A DNA stretch of 64,000 nucleotides from Acanthaster planci. Its lineage: Eukaryota > Echinodermata > Asteroidea > Valvatida > Acanthasteridae. A program made the translations under genes and the position numbers. Below the pieces are notes generated by a model that saw nothing but the letters and a program-made list of their open reading frames with translations, made no database searches and was not told the origin of the DNA. This document shows, in pieces, positions 39,401 to 53,100 of this stretch. Each line of letters begins with the position of its first letter. Positions within the stretch are counted from its first letter, which is position 1. The stretch lies in contig NW_019091373.1 of the NCBI RefSeq assembly GCF_001949145.1, forward strand, positions 840,155 through 904,154, written 5' to 3'.

Positions 39401-42400
39401 GGTTGTCAGTTTCATGTTCTACCACATTGTTAGGAGAAAGAATTGATGTTGGCGGATAATTACTAGAAAATGCATTCAAGCTGAAGTCCAGAAATAATAT
39501 TTAATCTGGGAAAAAACACGGGGAAGTTACCGGCCCAAAACATATTGTGGTCAGCTCTTAACGAGTACAGGTGCAGGAGAACACATCACACACTTGGCAG
39601 AGACGGTTGGTACTGTGAGCTTCCCCTTTCACTTGAACCCTTTGTTGTCAACATCGCTGATCTTAGCCATCGTTATCCCAGAAACTATCTGGGGGGGTAG
39701 GCTTCATTTTCAGATGGTACTCACTGAACGACTGACAGTGTAGACAGTGCTGTCATTGTAATCGAGATACTGGGGTGAGGGAGGGTGGGGTGATACCAAA
39801 TCTTGCTTCCTTGAGGGAGCAATGGACAGTGGTGCCAAAACAATTTAGAAGGGTCTGGAAAAGGGAGGTTAGAGGAATGCTTGATGCTTTGATTTTTGTC
39901 ACAGAGTGGGGCGAATTCAAGGCAAAAACTATATGTGGTGGCCTGATGCATGCTTGATGGCTGTCTGGTCTGGGCATTGTGGAAAATTGTTTGTTGGTCA
40001 TCTCTGTTTGAATTCATAGAAATAAGACTGAGCTTGACTAATTATTAAATCGGTGCTAAGAGTGTTTACTTCCCAGCACACATTTGGAAGATGCAGCACT
40101 TGCAAAACTAACTATGGAGTAGACTGTATGATCCCTTCATAAACCTTGAACTTACACTTTGAAGACTTGTCATAATACACCTTGTCACCCTGATGCATCT
40201 TTAATCAATGCAATTTTGCTTTGATAATTTGCCTAGTGAAGAAGACAAAGGCTGATAATATAATATCGGTTCTATTCCATTTCTGGTCGTTATCCTCGTA
40301 TGCATTTTGTTTCAAACTAAAGATGTGTTTTTGGCAAGACGTAGATCTATATTATTTTTTTAAAGACTTGCATGGGAATAATTTCTCAAGTACTTAACTG
40401 TATAAAGACCCAATTTAAAAAAAAAAAATCCATAGACATTTTATCATATTGTTTATAGTGTGATCTTGTAACTTTAGGGTATTCCATTATCCAATGTAGC
40501 ATCAAATTAAAGCAAGTTTCACAGAAAACTGTTGTAAATATAAAGAAAAATTGATTCCAGTTGGGAAGTAAGCATGCTTCAAATATCCGTAGGTGAAAAC
40601 CACCTTTAATACAAATGTTTACCTGTACTACACAATGCACCCTATGTCATTTTCATAGGGCTATGAATAGTGGAACAAAATGAACTCATTAAGGTGTCTG
40701 TATATGTGCAATATATTGCCTGCAGAATTTGATAAAGTTAATTGTATATTGCGGACATTTCAAAGTGAGTTGTGCTGTGTTGAATCTCTTTGTCTTGAAG
40801 ACTCCTGTGTCATTGCTTCCATTTATGTCTTGAAGACTCCTGTGTCATTGCTTTGTCCTATGTCTTGAAGATTCCTGTGTCATTGCTTCGTCTTATGTCT
40901 TGAAGACTCCTGTGTCATTGCTTCGTCTTAAGTCTAGTAAGTCTTGTAATCCATAACTTCACCTGAGCAATGATTTGGGCTAGGTTTCTCAACTCAAATT
41001 TGCAACTGCAAGTGAACCTGGTGGACCCTTGGTACACGCCTCAAATTCTGGGTTAACATGCATAGACGTGATGGGCATGCGAGGGCACGTGCCTCCCGAG
41101 AAAAAAAGGGGAACAGGGGAAAAGGAGACCAACCGAAACAAAAGGGGAGGAGAAGGAATGAAAACCACCAAGTTGCTTGAAAATATGTCAGAAATTGACA
41201 CCCCTACAGTTTGATGCCGATGAGTGTTTCCCCCTCCCACCCCTCTCCCCCCACCAAAACCTTGACAAAATCCTGCCGACTGCCTGCATGCACAGATGCC
41301 AATTTTTTACATATTTGAATGCAGTAATGATGTCATCAAGGGAACAGGTGCAATGTAAAGAAGCATTCAGGAGTGCGGATATCAAATGTGTTGAATCGCA
41401 GTGTTCATCACAGCCACATTATGAAGAGCAGCGGCAACAGTAAACAACCACAGTCCAGCTGAGGTACATTGATCGGTCCAGCTTTGCACAAAGGGCCGGG
41501 TTCTCAGTGGAGGTCAAATGCAGAAAAACTGTGAATAATTATAATGTCTATTGCAGCTGACGGTGCAGAGGGCTGCTGGGCAGGGGCACCAAACTAAAGC
41601 ACTATTACATGTGTATCGTTCTACAATGGAGTCTTGTTTTTCTGTCATTGAAAGCAATGTCATCGTACTGAGGCCGGAATTGTACTACTTTTGTTATTTG
41701 GTATACAGGGGGCAAGACAGACATGGCAGCATCACGGTAAACGTCTATGGCCCTTGAATATGGGGGTACAGGGGTTTGAGCCCATGTCTTGCAACCTTTT
41801 TAGGTTTGGATTTCTACTAGAAATGCTGTTCATCCTTGCGGAATACGAATTACCTCTTTCAGCGTCAAACGTAACTTTTCCCCTGATTGCAAGTTGCATT
41901 CATTTTATCTACAAACTAAAAAGTCATCACACTTTTCATGGATTGAACGATTTGCCACAAATTAAACCAACAAAAACAAAAGAAATAAAAATTTTGGAGA
42001 ATGCCAATAGAATCAACCATCTAAGTCATGAAGAGGATACCTGCTGATGTTTAATCTGCGAGATTAATCAAAGACTTTAGATGAAAAAAAAGTAATTATG
42101 TTTTGATATAAAAATATGAAACCTTCCCTACCAATAAAACACACACATACAAAAGAAACACTTGACTCTATGAGTGCTCTGTACACTTTTATTATTAAAA
42201 ACGACCGGACTACAGATCTGCGAATCCAAACCACTGCCTAGGAAAAGAAAGATAGCCGTCGACAAGGTTCATTGGCTGTGCCATATTTAATTCATTGCTG
42301 GATTTACCGGTCAATAATTGAACGAGTCATCTTCCCCAACCTGAGCCATCATGGCTTTAACTGCACACCTCACCAGCACAGGTACCTGTCATTCAAGCCT

Positions 42401-43762
42401 AACTAATTGATGGAAAATTGCATTCATGAAAACACTCTCCAAATTTAAGCACTACGAGTTAAAGGGGGATATGATGTGGGAGTAATGCGAGGGTTGGAAT
42501 TAACAGAACTTGAGCAGCATCAGTTTTTACAGTACCTTAACAGAACAGACCCTCTTTAATGATGATGCTATACTTTGTTGATGTGTGCACTTTTTATGGT
42601 GCTCACAGGATCATGGAGCCCCACTGATTCCATAGAAAGGTGCACATCTAAACAAAATTAGCTATTATCAGTACATAGTTCTATTCTTGTGGTGTCACAA
42701 GGTATCAAATTGAGCATTTCTGTGGCTTTATTTTAAACAAATACAGTATACCTCCAGGAACTTTCTGATTTAAAGCCATTTTTAGTCTTGGTGACATAAA
42801 AACTATAAAAACACATCTGTATTAACAAAAAATGGTGGTTCAAAGAGAATCTATGACACTGCAAAATGGCTGGATGCACTTCTGCATTAAAACAAGAAAA
42901 GTGGATTTAACCAACTCGAGTTTTACCGAGTATAAAGCATCATTCTTCCCTCACAGCATAAGGCGTGTTATTAGACTTTAACAAATCAACACTGAGACTT
43001 GATCGTGCTGCAAGATCATCCTTATCGTGACTCTAGGCTTTCAATCTGACCTGGGAAGGGAGGTTTTCTAATATGACATCGGCTTGTCTTTCCACCTCTA
43101 AAATACAATAACGACAGCCAAGGAGTCTGTCGTGTTATATCCTGCTAAATAAATACCACTGTGAGGGCATCTGCTCAGTTTGATATTACAACCCTGGCAT
43201 CTCTTCAAATGGCTTAACAATGACCAAAATAGTAAGGACAGTAGTCCTGATGTAACCAGATTTCCTAATTTTCTTTCTGTTTGGAGCCTGTGTTAAAGTA
43301 ATGCCTGGAAAGTTTCTGTATGATGCAACAGTGTGATAAGCTGTTATCTCAAGAGCTGTCGAACTGAGCAAATGTTCCATCCTTTTCCAGTTTTGGCACA
43401 GTAGTGTAATACAACACTGGGGGTGGATTATTTGGGTTACACAAAATGAGTGATTTCTAATGCTACGTAAATGCTGGTGAATAAGTGAAAATGTTGGTAT
43501 TTCGCCAGAGATTTGGCTATTAGGTGTTCGTCTTTCTAGCTCTCTGACAGTGCCTTCAGAAACAAGGTAATTGGCCGGCTCTTCTTTAACAAGGCAGACT
43601 GCAACTGATTAGGGAAAAAATTTGATAGTCCTTAGCCCCCAAAATGTCAAGTTATTTACTCATCTCTCAAAACGTCTCCTGTTTGAGTTTGTCCACAAGT
43701 TGGTGCATCAGCTACTTCACTCCCATCTGGGTGCTTCTGATCAACATCAATCAACCAATCCA
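33429..43762. other. Region between convergent B4GAT1 and PAF1 (3' UTRs plus intergenic)
   Basis: No protein gene recognised. Candidate plus-strand poly(A) signals AATAAA for B4GAT1 lie at 35320-35325, 35736-35741, 37609-37614 and 37677-37682; which is used cannot be told. For PAF1 (minus), AATAAA complements lie at 42727-42732 and 42188-42193. A degenerate 22-bp repeat (about 33785-33855), a 17-nt poly-T (39236-39252) and a 35-bp tandem repeat are present. TACATGTA palindromes become rare here. Confidence 0.7.
40791..40930. repeat. Tandem repeat, 35-bp unit, four copies
   Basis: Four contiguous 35-bp copies, each starting TGTCTTGAAG(A)CTCCTGTG and ending near CTTCGTCTTA. They differ at a few positions and have no spacers: a minisatellite in the B4GAT1-PAF1 interval. 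Confidence 0.92.
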
Positions 43763-44136
43763 TCAGTCGCTCTCCTCTCCGCTTGATGCTTGTCCCGATT
43801 CCACATCGCTGGCACTACCAAAGATCTCCTCTTCATCTCTCTCCACGCCTCCCTGCTCCTCTTCTTCGTCTTCCTCTTCCTCCTCTGCCTCCTTGTCCTC
43901 CTCTTCAACATCTTCCTCTCCGCTGCCCGCCGCAGCTTCTTCTTCTCCTTCGTCCTCTTCTTCTTGGACTTCCTCTTCTCTCTCGCTGCCGCTCTTGGCT
44001 TCTTCCTCCTCTTCTTGTATTTGCTCCTCCTCGTCCTCTTCTCCTTCCTCCCGCTCCTGGACCTCTTCCGCTTCGCTGCCTTCTTGTTCCGCTTCGCTCT
44101 CGGCCCTCTCACTGCCACTGGCCACATTCTCTGCAT
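43763..44136 (-). CDS. PAF1: PAF1 coding exon 14, acidic tail part 2 and stop (residues 437-560)
   Basis: Starts after an AAAAG acceptor at 44137; an alternative CAG acceptor would start at 44130 and also keeps frame, dropping two residues. Encodes a Glu/Ser-rich tail of about 120 residues with [15 protein letters not shown] near the end and a TGA stop at 43763-43765. The bases are strongly purine-biased on the coding strand, which creates long meaningless open frames on the other strand. Confidence 0.9.
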
Positions 44137-47100
44137 CTTTTGAAAGTCAAATGATCAAATCAAAACTAGTTAATGAGATGGAATTGTTCAGTGGTATTTA
44201 CGAGAACTGTCACACAGATCAGATGGATTCAATTCATCTCTGACATTTTCCAAAGAGTGCACCCCTTCAAATAGCAGCATGGAAAGTCACAAAAACAGAC
44301 TTGGATATATTCACTACTCTTCTGCCTGATTAAGACCTGTCACACATAATGCAACTTGCATACTGCAAGTTTGATTTACAAGGACTTGAGACGATGGTCC
44401 TACAACTCGAGACTGAAATAAATTGTAATACAATGCATTATTATATGCTTGTCTTTAGTTGGTTACTTCTTGATTTCATGGTTAACCACTTGCTGCCGGG
44501 TGGATTTTTCTTGAGCAAGACAAGATGCCGGGTCCTTTTCAAGATTTTCCGTTTTCAAGATTCTTCCAAAATTCAAAACTTATCACTTAATGGCCGTTTA
44601 TACCCATATGAAGGACTCTTGGGCACTACTCTAAAGCTGACAGTTAACCTTCACTGCATATAAAGCCTATGTACTCGAAAAACGGGTTGCCTGGAAGGAA
44701 ATGGTCAACTACCTGCACGTATCATCCAGCAGTTAATAGTTTATTCTTCACTGGTCAAGTGCAGCACCACAGAAGTGTGAATGCACTTTTTTAGGTTAAA
44801 AAAGTTATCTACGGAAAATGAATTCCCATTTAACTGCCCCTCCTATGAAAGAAATAATTGCTGAGCCCTTGTGACCAAGCAAAAAAATGAACACCAAATG
44901 TTTACTTTTTCCTATGATACATTGCAAACATTGCCAATCAGGATCTTCTCTGATGGCAGCTTCTGTGTTTTATGAATCACTGAACTCACAATGGCAACTG
45001 CCAGAGACCACGTATGTTCACCTAGTGCTGCTGGTGTACCATTTAGTTAACACACAGGATTCTATGGGGTAGCGCATGACGGGTGAGCTGCGTTCTGGTC
45101 CCATCTCCTACGACTATGGCTTCAAATTTTGATCAAATGGTGAAGAGCCGTAGCCAGTGTGCGATACTAGTGAATGCTGTAGTCTCACATGGAAATGCCG
45201 CATGGCACGTTGCCAACATAGCACACATTGTGTGCATCATAAACCACTGAAAATATTTCTTACAGGAGGTTTTCTAGAGATATGCCCAACATATATCTCT
45301 GCAAAGAACATCAGTAATGACACTCGCCATAAAGCGAAAAATGCTACATTTTTTTAAAAAGTGATATTAAGTCATTTAATGCAACATTGTCATTTAATGT
45401 CCACAGACGTCAGTGCCGATCCTTGATATATCATGAACTGAGTTTTATCGACACCATTTAACCCTACTGAACTCTATACTATTCAAATATGAACTGGATT
45501 TTCAGTTAGGTAATGACTTGCCGTGACAGAATAAAATCACAGCATAGCGGACCAAATTTAAGTTGCTGAATCTGGCTTTAAAAAAATTGTACATGTAGCA
45601 AGGTAATGAGCATCGAGAAGGCCTTTAGTTCAGCGCTGGCTTCGCCTTTATGGGTTTCAAATTCTGGTAAAACCCTGGGTGCAAGAACGACATCTCGTTT
45701 CCACCATAAAAGCCGTGCTGGCATTCAGTGTTTGGCCCTGAACAATAAGCAAAACTATGTGGAGGGAGGAAACATGCACGAAAGAATGTGCCCTAACAAG
45801 AAGCAACGCACAGTCAGGTTGAACTCCATCACAGACGACAAGGCATTCTGTTGTCCATTGTTCCTGGAATATAATTCTCTGCCACGGAGGACAGCGTTGA
45901 ACAAATGAAAGCCCACCGAAGACCAGGAGACTTTTCTGCTCTCTTTGTGTCTGTCTTTGTGTCGGTAAAATATATATATGTTTGCACCCCTGAGGTAGAG
46001 AGCGTGCATGACCAACTTTCAATGGCACGTGTGGCCTTTGCTTCAACCCCCGAGCGCTCTGTTGAATGAGTCGTCCCAACCGACCCTGTCTTCTTTGCGG
46101 ATAAGACACCCTCTTACCAGATTCCTGGGAGGGAGCCTCATCGCCGCTCTCCTCTCTGTCCTCGTTGTCTTCCGCCTCCCCTTCCAAGCCTGCCTCCTCT
46201 TCCTCCTGTGTCTCCATCTCCTCCTCGTTCTCCTCTCTCTCCTCGACGTCTTCTGCCATTTCTTCCTCTGCCTCTTCTTCGTCCTCCTCTTCGTGTATGA
46301 CATTGTCAAGCTGAGACAGTCGGGCCTCCTAGTGGGGGTAAATATTATCCACGAAATATTGCCGACTCTTTCTCGAGGACTTCTGGTTCTACTTAGGCTG
46401 AATGTTATATTTTACAACATGTACTACAACTTCATTTTAATATGCCGAATCGCTACACCTGCCGCTCACACACAGAGGAAGACTTATCAATATTCAACGG
46501 GAGCGTAACAATCCACCCTACGCATATAAAATAAAAGAGTGTACCTATCAAAATAGAATAAAAGGTCTTGTTCTAAAGTAAGAACAAAATCAAAATAACT
46601 TTAAAGTTTGCTTTTTAGGCTGGAAGTCTGGACTTTTAGGTTCATGCATATGCAGGAACTCCAGTTGCATCTTTCGTATTTGCTTGCTCAAGATTCTGAC
46701 GCTATTATCTTCATTTTTCAAACAGTTTATGAAAACCCTTTCAGTGAACTTGTCACAAGTGAAAACAATCAGTTAACTCTGACCTCAGTCAACTTTTGGA
46801 AAGGTGAATGAACTTCTGAGGGGAAAAAAGAACAACAGGATAGACAATACCGAGGGGAAGCCATAACTGCGATGGCAAGACACTCAAACACACATTCTTA
46901 AGCTGAATGCACACAAATGCATCTAGCAATTCACCGCATCCTATTGGCTGAATAGGTATGCAATACACACACACCACCTGTCCACTGTACTACTGTGCCA
47001 CCCCAGTAACGGCTCCTAATTTCTGAAATTGCACACTACCTGCACAGCAAGTTCTTGTTCTGCGAGCTCTCGGTGCTTCACCACCAGGACGGAATTGGTG

Positions 47101-50100
47101 GATGGGCCTTCCTTTTCCTTGGCTCTTCTCTTATTAAGTCTTACCCTGTGTTTTACAGAGAGCAGGGAACAAACTGATAAGGCAGATTTATATGGCACGT
47201 TTTCGATACTGTCACGCTCTTGATGTGCTGCACATCCATATTACCCCTGTTCATCATGCTTAGTAACATTCCTCAACCCATTTCAGCTCTCTGGGGAGTG
47301 TACAGCTTGATACTGCCATTTCAGGTGCAAACGGTTCATGAAACACAACAAGCCATCTCTGGTCTGTCCTCGTCTCTCACCCATTTATCCTCCTCAGTGG
47401 AGACAGAGGCAGGTAGGAGAAATTGACTTGTCCAAGGCCAAGGCACACAACTGGTCACTTGATTCGAACCCCTGACCTTATCATCAGGAGTTACCAAACC
47501 CTAACCTCTGGGCCACCTACGCCCACCTGATCAAAATGATTAAATCAACAAGGGTGATTCAAGCAGACTGGATGACCATTCATATTCAAATGTATGCAGT
47601 AATGACTGTTATCTTGTCAGAGAGACAGAAATTGACAAGTCATGAAAGCTTGCGATTTGGTTTACGCCACAGGGTGAAGTGGTGGTAACAAAGACAGCCT
47701 ATTGGTAAGTTTAAAGAAAAGATCAACAGTCACATACAAGAGCTACAAATAGTATTGACATATGTCCAGGCATTTGAGTCGGTGAAACTTGTCTGATAAA
47801 CTCACGCTTAACGATCGGGCTAACGTATTTTACATTCTGAGAAATGTTGAATGCTGGGCTTGCCCAAACCATGTCTGACTGCATTACAGCCAGCTCCTTA
47901 CTACAGTGTTTGCCAGCTCATTCTGAAATGTGAATTGAGTTTAGCATGTACAGTGGCAGGAGAACTGTATTATACTCCATTCCAGTTTGGTCAGACTATG
48001 TTAGACGGAATTGATTACTATCCAAATTTTGAAAAAGTTGACTGCCGAGAGAAGGGGGCTGACTGGTCCAAAGCGAATGCCAGGTGCAAGGAGCTACTGA
48101 TCTTCTTATCCTGTGCCTGTGCATTGCACAAACTGGGCCACAAAAATTGTCAGACGAGACATACCAGCGTGATCGATCTCGTTCTGCCGACGAGTTTCTG
48201 ATTAGACAGTCACCTGGGTCACGGAAGTAAACACTTGCACAGTTTTTAAGGTCATAATCACAAAAATCAGAGTAAAAACACCAACCACTGCCAACAGGAG
48301 TTTGCTCTTTGGACTCTCACCTTGACATTTCCTTGAGACTTTTTGTCAAACCACATCAGGCTTTTGGTTGGACATATACTGCAAATAGTTGGGAAATAGT
48401 TCAATGTCTGACCGTAACTTCATGCTTTACAGGGGGCCCTACACTTTGAACCATAAAACATCGTTGAAGATTGCAAAACAAATTGGTAGAGTTTAATTTT
48501 TCCTCTTAATGTTCTTTCCAGCAAGCATGCATTCACTCAGACAGTTTACTTGTCCCAAAGAAAGAAACCTTGCAGCAGGGAAAACCAACACAGCAATTTA
48601 TACAAAGCAGAGTTTTTTCCAGTGCTGTTGAGCTGTTGCCCCATAAATGCCAAGTAACCACAGGCTTCATCCTTCAAGAAGTGGATATTTCTGCCATACG
48701 TTTCAATCTCACCTGGTCTCCAGTTCGTCGTAGTAGACACCCTTGCCGTTCCTGAAGACAAAGAAGTAGTTTTCCTCGTAGCCCCTGCTGGCTTTGTTCT
48801 TCACATTCCAGTTGTATTCCCGAGCCAGTTTGTACTCATATCTGTTGACGGCAAAATTCAGGATCCTTTGAAATACAGATTTCCTGTGAAATACACTTTA
48901 TCTCAACCTTTCCCCAGTCGTTACAAATTTACAGGGAGGTTTGGGGGATTTTTTAGGATTAAAGAAGGCAGACCCTAGCCACTGTTACTTTAAATGGGGC
49001 TCACTGCTTCTTAAATATAACAAATATATCATATTGAGTAATAATGGATATGTTCCATTGTTACTGTTCTATTGAGATTTTTTGAAGGATTAAGCAAGGG
49101 TCCTGGCAGAAACATCTATGGACTTAGGGGCCTGTTTGTTTTACAGGGATCTGAATCTTGATCAGTGATCCCAATGCTGGTCCGCGCCATCCATTAGGCC
49201 AGATCTGGTGTTGATGAACCAACTTGAGATCCACATGAAACAGAAAGGGCCCACACACTCTACACTGCCTGCTGAAGCGGGTATAAAGAGACTACGATGT
49301 CAACGTTCAGTGGTATTCCAGTGAATCATCAACAAGACGACACAAGCCATGCCAGGGGAGATTGGGTTTCATGATCTAGGTTTTTGGGGGGGATGAAGTC
49401 GACAATCTAACTTACTCTTCGTCTTCAACATAGTTTATCTCGTCCAGGAAATCGCGCTTCCTCTTCCCCGTGGTCTCTTCCGTGGGTAGGAAATAGCCAA
49501 CAAACTGGTCCCCTGCCTCATCAACCATACCTCTGGAAACCAGGGAAAGATTAACAACACACCCAATGGTATCATACAGTCCTCTGCACCTCGTTTGATA
49601 AAGAACATGTGAGTATCCATTGACAAACAAGTTGTTCAAATCAAATGTTCTAGGAAATGTTACAGAACTCAAAATGCTAGGTCAACTTTTCTGCTTACTA
49701 TTTTTCACAGCATGCATATCAATAACTCATATTTGTGAATGACTGTTTCAAACAAAACGGTAAGGATGACAGCCATCAACAGGCAGGAGACAGAGCCCTC
49801 CAGTTCTTGTAAGTTGGCTCACCTGATCATAGCCTGTGACATCTCCTCAACCTGGGCGGCAACCGATTTGCCTCGGACAGCAGGGTCTGAATCAAAGATG
49901 ACCTGAGCGCAAGGGTGGATCCACATCTGAGCCACAAAAAAAAAAGGCATTAACATTTGATCCTTTCTACAAAAACACAGGAACTCATTTGGACGTTAAC
50001 GAGCAACTCAACCTTTCCAGTGATCAAGATGGTGCATCCCATGACTTGCATTTTACACCCCTGCGTGTTAAAATGGAACACTTTTTCTTACCACATGACA

Positions 50101-53100
50101 GAATTTGAAGAAACGAGTCAGCCTACCGTCCTCATGAACAGAATTTCCAATTTCCAAAGTGAGGCACTTGAAAACCAGAGGTAAAAATTCGTGTTCGATT
50201 CAGCCGAGGTAAAACAACTCAGAACACCAATAAAGCCACGGGTCCCAGAAATCAGAGTGGATACACTTCTTTAACGAAGCATGACACACTGGCCTGGCTA
50301 CACCAGAAGTCACGGATCTGAGTGAAACAGACTTACATCAAAGTCTGGGAACACTGGTAGGATCTCCACTGGCTTGACATGGGGCTTACTGTAGTGCTGG
50401 TCAATCTGGAGAGAAAAAAGAGGAGAAAAATCCATCCGAAATAGTCTGCCACCAAAAACAATCCAACCTCATTCAAACAAATATCATTTATTGTAATGAG
50501 AAGCCTTCAGAGGATTTTTTTTCAGTCAGTTATAGTAAAGTCACGATGGACTTTCACACGACTCTTATTTTGAATAGGTAGAAATTTCAAATCAACTTTA
50601 CACAAAATGTGCTAGGCTTTACTAAAGAAGAGAGTTTTGATGGAATGACATTCATTCACACTTTTTCCAGGTCTTTTGAAATAAAAAAAAGGGGCTTCCA
50701 AGAAATCAACGACATCACAACAAAGCCTATTATGTGGAAATTACGTCTGCACAGGCAAAGAAGCGGGGGCACACACAATGGCCAAACACTGCCATTTTTG
50801 AAAAACTCACCGGTATTTTGGCATCTTCAAATGTCTTTTCTATTGCTGCAATCTGACTCGCTTGGTCCTGAAAAAAAGGCAATAAATGAGAATAAGGATA
50901 AGATATACGGCAGACAGTTTCAACATATGCACCTGTGCACCTAGTATCAAGAGCTAGAAGACTACAACACATCCAATTAAAACAGTGAACCACATTTAGC
51001 AAAGTGTCCCACATTATGCATAAGTTGAATGCAAATTGTGCTGTATTGTTTGCACAGGCAGAGGTCCAACTTCATGAAAGTGAATACCAGAAATCATGTG
51101 AAACCAATTTTCCAGAGAAGCAAAAGTTGGCAATGGTCCGATCAATAGCGATATGCACCACACGGCATTCTGGATGGTAACAATGACTGGTAAGTAATAC
51201 TTTCCCTTGCTAAGCAGATTTGTGCCCTCAACAGTTGCATCAAATTTGGCCCAAGCCCAATCAAAAACACTGCATCTCTCTTTGTATTTCCACCGCGTAA
51301 TTGCATCATCAATTACTATGTTTTGGTTTGGGGTTCTATCAATCACGCCTGTTGTCATAATAAAACCAACCCTGAAGAAACTCAAGAGGGGAAATTCTCA
51401 GTACCAAACTGTTACGTCACGCTCCTTGAGAAGCACAGCTGACCAGGCAATACTGAATGACTTACTTTGTATAAATTCTCTTCGTTAAATTGCTTTTTCA
51501 GATGATAGGCGACCCTGCGTTAAAAAACAAGAATCAAATTCATTTCATGGAATAAATGAACAAGTTAGTGAATTTCTTGAAAGCTTGCTTTTCAGCTCAA
51601 CTGTCTTTAAACTGCATGATTTCATCAGGATGTAGATTGAGAGGTTTTTTATGATGTAAGGTTGCTCAGTTGTAAAACAAGTGGAATCCATATCCCGTAT
51701 ACTTTTCCAAAACATGATTGCAAACAAAACGTCCGCCTAAAATGTATTCCAGAAATTATTTCCTAACGTTTGAAGAGGCGGCAGTTTTGCTTCTCCCCTG
51801 AAAGTACTTTCGAGAAACATCTCTGAACGTTATATTTGAATATGGCCCTAACAGGTGCTGAATTCCAAGCATTTGTAACATCAAAAACATACCCCCACAC
51901 ACACGGTGATGGGCAAAATTCGGAGAGTGATGGAAAAGAACTTAGGCAGTCCCCAAAGGACAAGTGGAAGGGCAAAGATGGTCTCCTTACTTTGTCTCGA
52001 CTTTGTCTCGGCTATATTGTGATCTGTTGTATTCACTAGAGATGTACTCCGTCTTTCTCAACCAAGACACGGCCTTCGTGTGCTGCCTCGATCTGAAAAC
52101 AGATAGTCAATGTTTGAATTGCATTGTTTACAGAAAACCCAAGACTTGGGAATATGCCAGCACCAGCATAAACTGATCCCAACTCAGTACTGCTTACACT
52201 TTCCATTGGCGCATGATGTACACCATGGAGATGGCATAACACTATCCCTTGTTAAGAACAACTTGCCTTCTTCCCAAATAACAGTACATTTCAGGCCACC
52301 TCCACTGTTCTACAAGCACTCCATCCAGTCAGACAATATATCACTTTATTCTAGTCTTTCACCTGTTAGTCTCTTCTAAAGAGCAAAGTAATACTCTAAT
52401 AGCTTACAAAACAAAACTCTGTCTGTTACTATGTAACTTCCTGAAAACTGAGTCCAAATTCTAGACATTACCTCTTGGAATCTCCTGGTGTTGAAATTTC
52501 CTCTTCGAGCAACTTCTCATCAGCTGGGTCTAGATAAGCTATCATCACAGAGAAAAAAGACACTCGTGAGAACTTTATGAAATGACAAACATACATGAAA
52601 TTGTGGACAGCATTTTAAATTTTCCATTTTCGAATGATTTTTGAATACTGAATAATGACGTTAAATAACCATATAGCCTGAGCTCGAAGCTCAGCGTTGA
52701 GATAAATTCTTTTTTAGTCTTGAATGACTGAATCCTCTTACTGCCCCCATCCCACTCTGTAGAGTCTGTACCAACTTACCCCTGTTACACATTCACTTCG
52801 TAATTTGTTTCATGATTTATTGATTTGTATACAGATAGCTTCAAATCATCTCTGACTGATCCCATTTACCACATTCCACAATGTTTGCAACATTGCTTAC
52901 GTTGCTTTGAGTGTGGCACCTGGTTGCATCACATACTAGCCCGTGCTTCCGACTAGCGCCACCGAAACAAAGCTGACAACAAGGATGAACAATCAATATA
53001 AGGCTGGTCAACTCAGTCAGTTAACCACCAGCGTGGCGTTCCAGAGGTCACAGGCTCAAAACCCCCTCCAGCTGATTTCTTGATTCATTTTTCAAATTAT

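Larger units (their letters stand above)
49927..51990 (-). other. PAF1 introns 5-8 (with exons 6-8 inside)
   Basis: Intron 8 is 49927-50336, intron 7 50406-50810, intron 6 50868-51465 and intron 5 51515-51990. All are AT-rich and carry no repeat or second gene that I recognise. Confidence 0.8.

Noticed and set aside
41700-41790. B-box-like GGTTTGAGCCC suggesting another tRNA-SINE
   Set aside because: No convincing A box or SINE body nearby.
43644-44243. Long plus-strand open frames (Ser-rich and Leu-rich proteins)
   Set aside because: They are the antisense of the Glu-rich PAF1 tail; the purine bias of that exon keeps the opposite frames open.
45657-46117. Continuation of the PAF1 exon 13 frame to a 200-residue protein
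   Set aside because: It runs past a good donor (GTAAGA) into intron; the spliced frame into exon 14 matches the family end DEEEIFGS.
46008-46508. 166-codon plus-strand open frame (hydrophobic, Leu-rich)
   Set aside because: Antisense shadow of PAF1 exon 13.
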